DNA of 5,923 nt from an uncultured Kangiella sp. (GTDB lineage Bacteria; Pseudomonadota; Gammaproteobacteria; Enterobacterales; DSM-103792), in the NCBI GenBank assembly GCA_946480585.1, contig CAMLKQ010000143.1, positions 1 to 5,923 on the forward strand, written 5' to 3'. The position numbers and the translations under genes are program-made. Within the stretch, counting starts at the first letter, position 1. Each line of letters opens with the position of its first letter. Shown one piece after another: positions 5,553 through 5,923 of this stretch. The notes beneath the pieces were generated by a model that was not told the DNA's origin, ran no database searches, and saw only the letters and a list, made by a program, of their open reading frames with translations.

Positions 5553-5923
5553 ATGAACGCACTTTTCGACAAACTCTCGCCGTACTTCAACCTCGCCAGC
5601 CGTATTCTGCTCGCCTACATCTTCATCATGGCCGGTATCGGTAAACTCGGCGCCGAAGCTTACGCCGGCACCCAAGGCTATATGCAGGCCATGGGCGTAC
5701 CGGGCGCATTGTTGCCGCTGGTCATCCTCACCGAACTCGGTGGCGGTCTGCTGTTGCTGGTGGGTTTCCAGGCCCGTTTGGTGGCCTTCCTGCTGGCCGG
5801 CTTCAGCCTGATTTCGGCAGTGATTTTCCACTACCAGCCGGCAGATCAAATGCAGATGATCATGTTCATGAAGAACCTCGCCATTGCCGGCGGTCTGCTG
5901 CTCGTCACCCAATACGGCGCCGG
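5553..5923 (+). CDS. DoxX family membrane protein, YqjF-like (cut by window edge)
   Basis: The frame opens at an ATG with GGAG eight bases upstream (5541-5544) and stays open to the end of the window, about 123 codons. The translation begins MNALFDKLSPYFNLASRILL and is strongly hydrophobic, with likely membrane spans at about residues 14-33, 50-72, 75-94 and 106-120. The blocks YAGTQGYMQAMGVPG, LLPLVILTELGGGLLLLVGF and MFMKNLAIAGGLLL closely match E. coli YqjF, an inner-membrane protein of the DoxX family. Family proteins are usually 130-150 residues, so only the last few are missing. Its place after pirin and a YhaJ-like regulator repeats the E. coli association, where yqjF is a YhaJ target. 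The biochemical role is unclear; DoxX-type proteins have been linked to redox and thiol stress. Confidence 0.93.
   Translation, partial: MNALFDKLSPYFNLASRILLAYIFIMAGIGKLGAEAYAGTQGYMQAMGVPGALLPLVILTELGGGLLLLVGFQARLVAFLLAGFSLISAVIFHYQPADQMQMIMFMKNLAIAGGLLLVTQYGA

Noticed and set aside
5400..5912. A 170-codon minus-strand open frame across the pirin end and the DoxX gene
   Set aside because: It is rich in Gln, Glu and His with no family features, and it overlaps the DoxX frame, which has a ribosome site and clear YqjF-like sequence.

Overview
The window is a GC-rich, densely coding stretch of bacterial chromosome. The proteins recognised (an N-terminal GltB fragment, a YhaJ-like LysR regulator, a YhhW/YhaK-type pirin, a YqjF-like DoxX protein) point to a proteobacterium, most likely a gammaproteobacterium; I cannot name the genus. 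There are no tRNAs, rRNAs, insertion sequences, CRISPR arrays or phage genes. All recognised genes look intact except the two cut by the window edges.

Layout: (1) 1-416, minus strand: the first ~138 codons of gltB, the large subunit of glutamate synthase, running off the left edge. (2) 417-608: an AT-richer 192-bp gap upstream of gltB with several inverted repeats, including a perfect 17-bp palindrome, and a plausible promoter. (3) 609-1634, minus: a GlxA-type regulator with a DJ-1/PfpI-like N-terminal domain and an AraC-type DNA-binding C-terminus. (4) 1732-3503, plus: a likely two-gene operon divergent from that regulator, coding for a membrane sterol desaturase/fatty acid hydroxylase family enzyme and a zinc-dependent homocysteine S-methyltransferase family enzyme, closed by a strong hairpin at 3513-3545. 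(5) 3642-4580, minus: a YhaJ-like LysR regulator, convergent with the operon. (6) 4581-4748: a compact divergent control region with a LysR-type palindrome, a -10 element and a terminator-like leader hairpin. (7) 4749-5450, plus: a pirin. (8) 5553 to the right edge, plus: a DoxX family membrane protein, truncated by the window.

There are two parallel 'regulator divergent from enzyme' modules. In the first, the GlxA-like regulator faces the hydroxylase/methyltransferase pair. In the second, the LysR regulator faces pirin and DoxX. The second matches the E. coli association of YhaJ with the pirin YhaK and the DoxX protein YqjF, so it is probably a conserved regulon for quinone or electrophile/redox stress; that role is inference. 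The most notable non-coding signals are the LysR-box palindrome centred about 64 bp upstream of the predicted pirin transcription start, and a hairpin followed by six Ts that ends just before the pirin Shine-Dalgarno, which suggests an attenuator in the leader. I found no evidence of a wholly new biological system. The pirin leader and the unexplained hydroxylase/methyltransferase pairing are the best leads.
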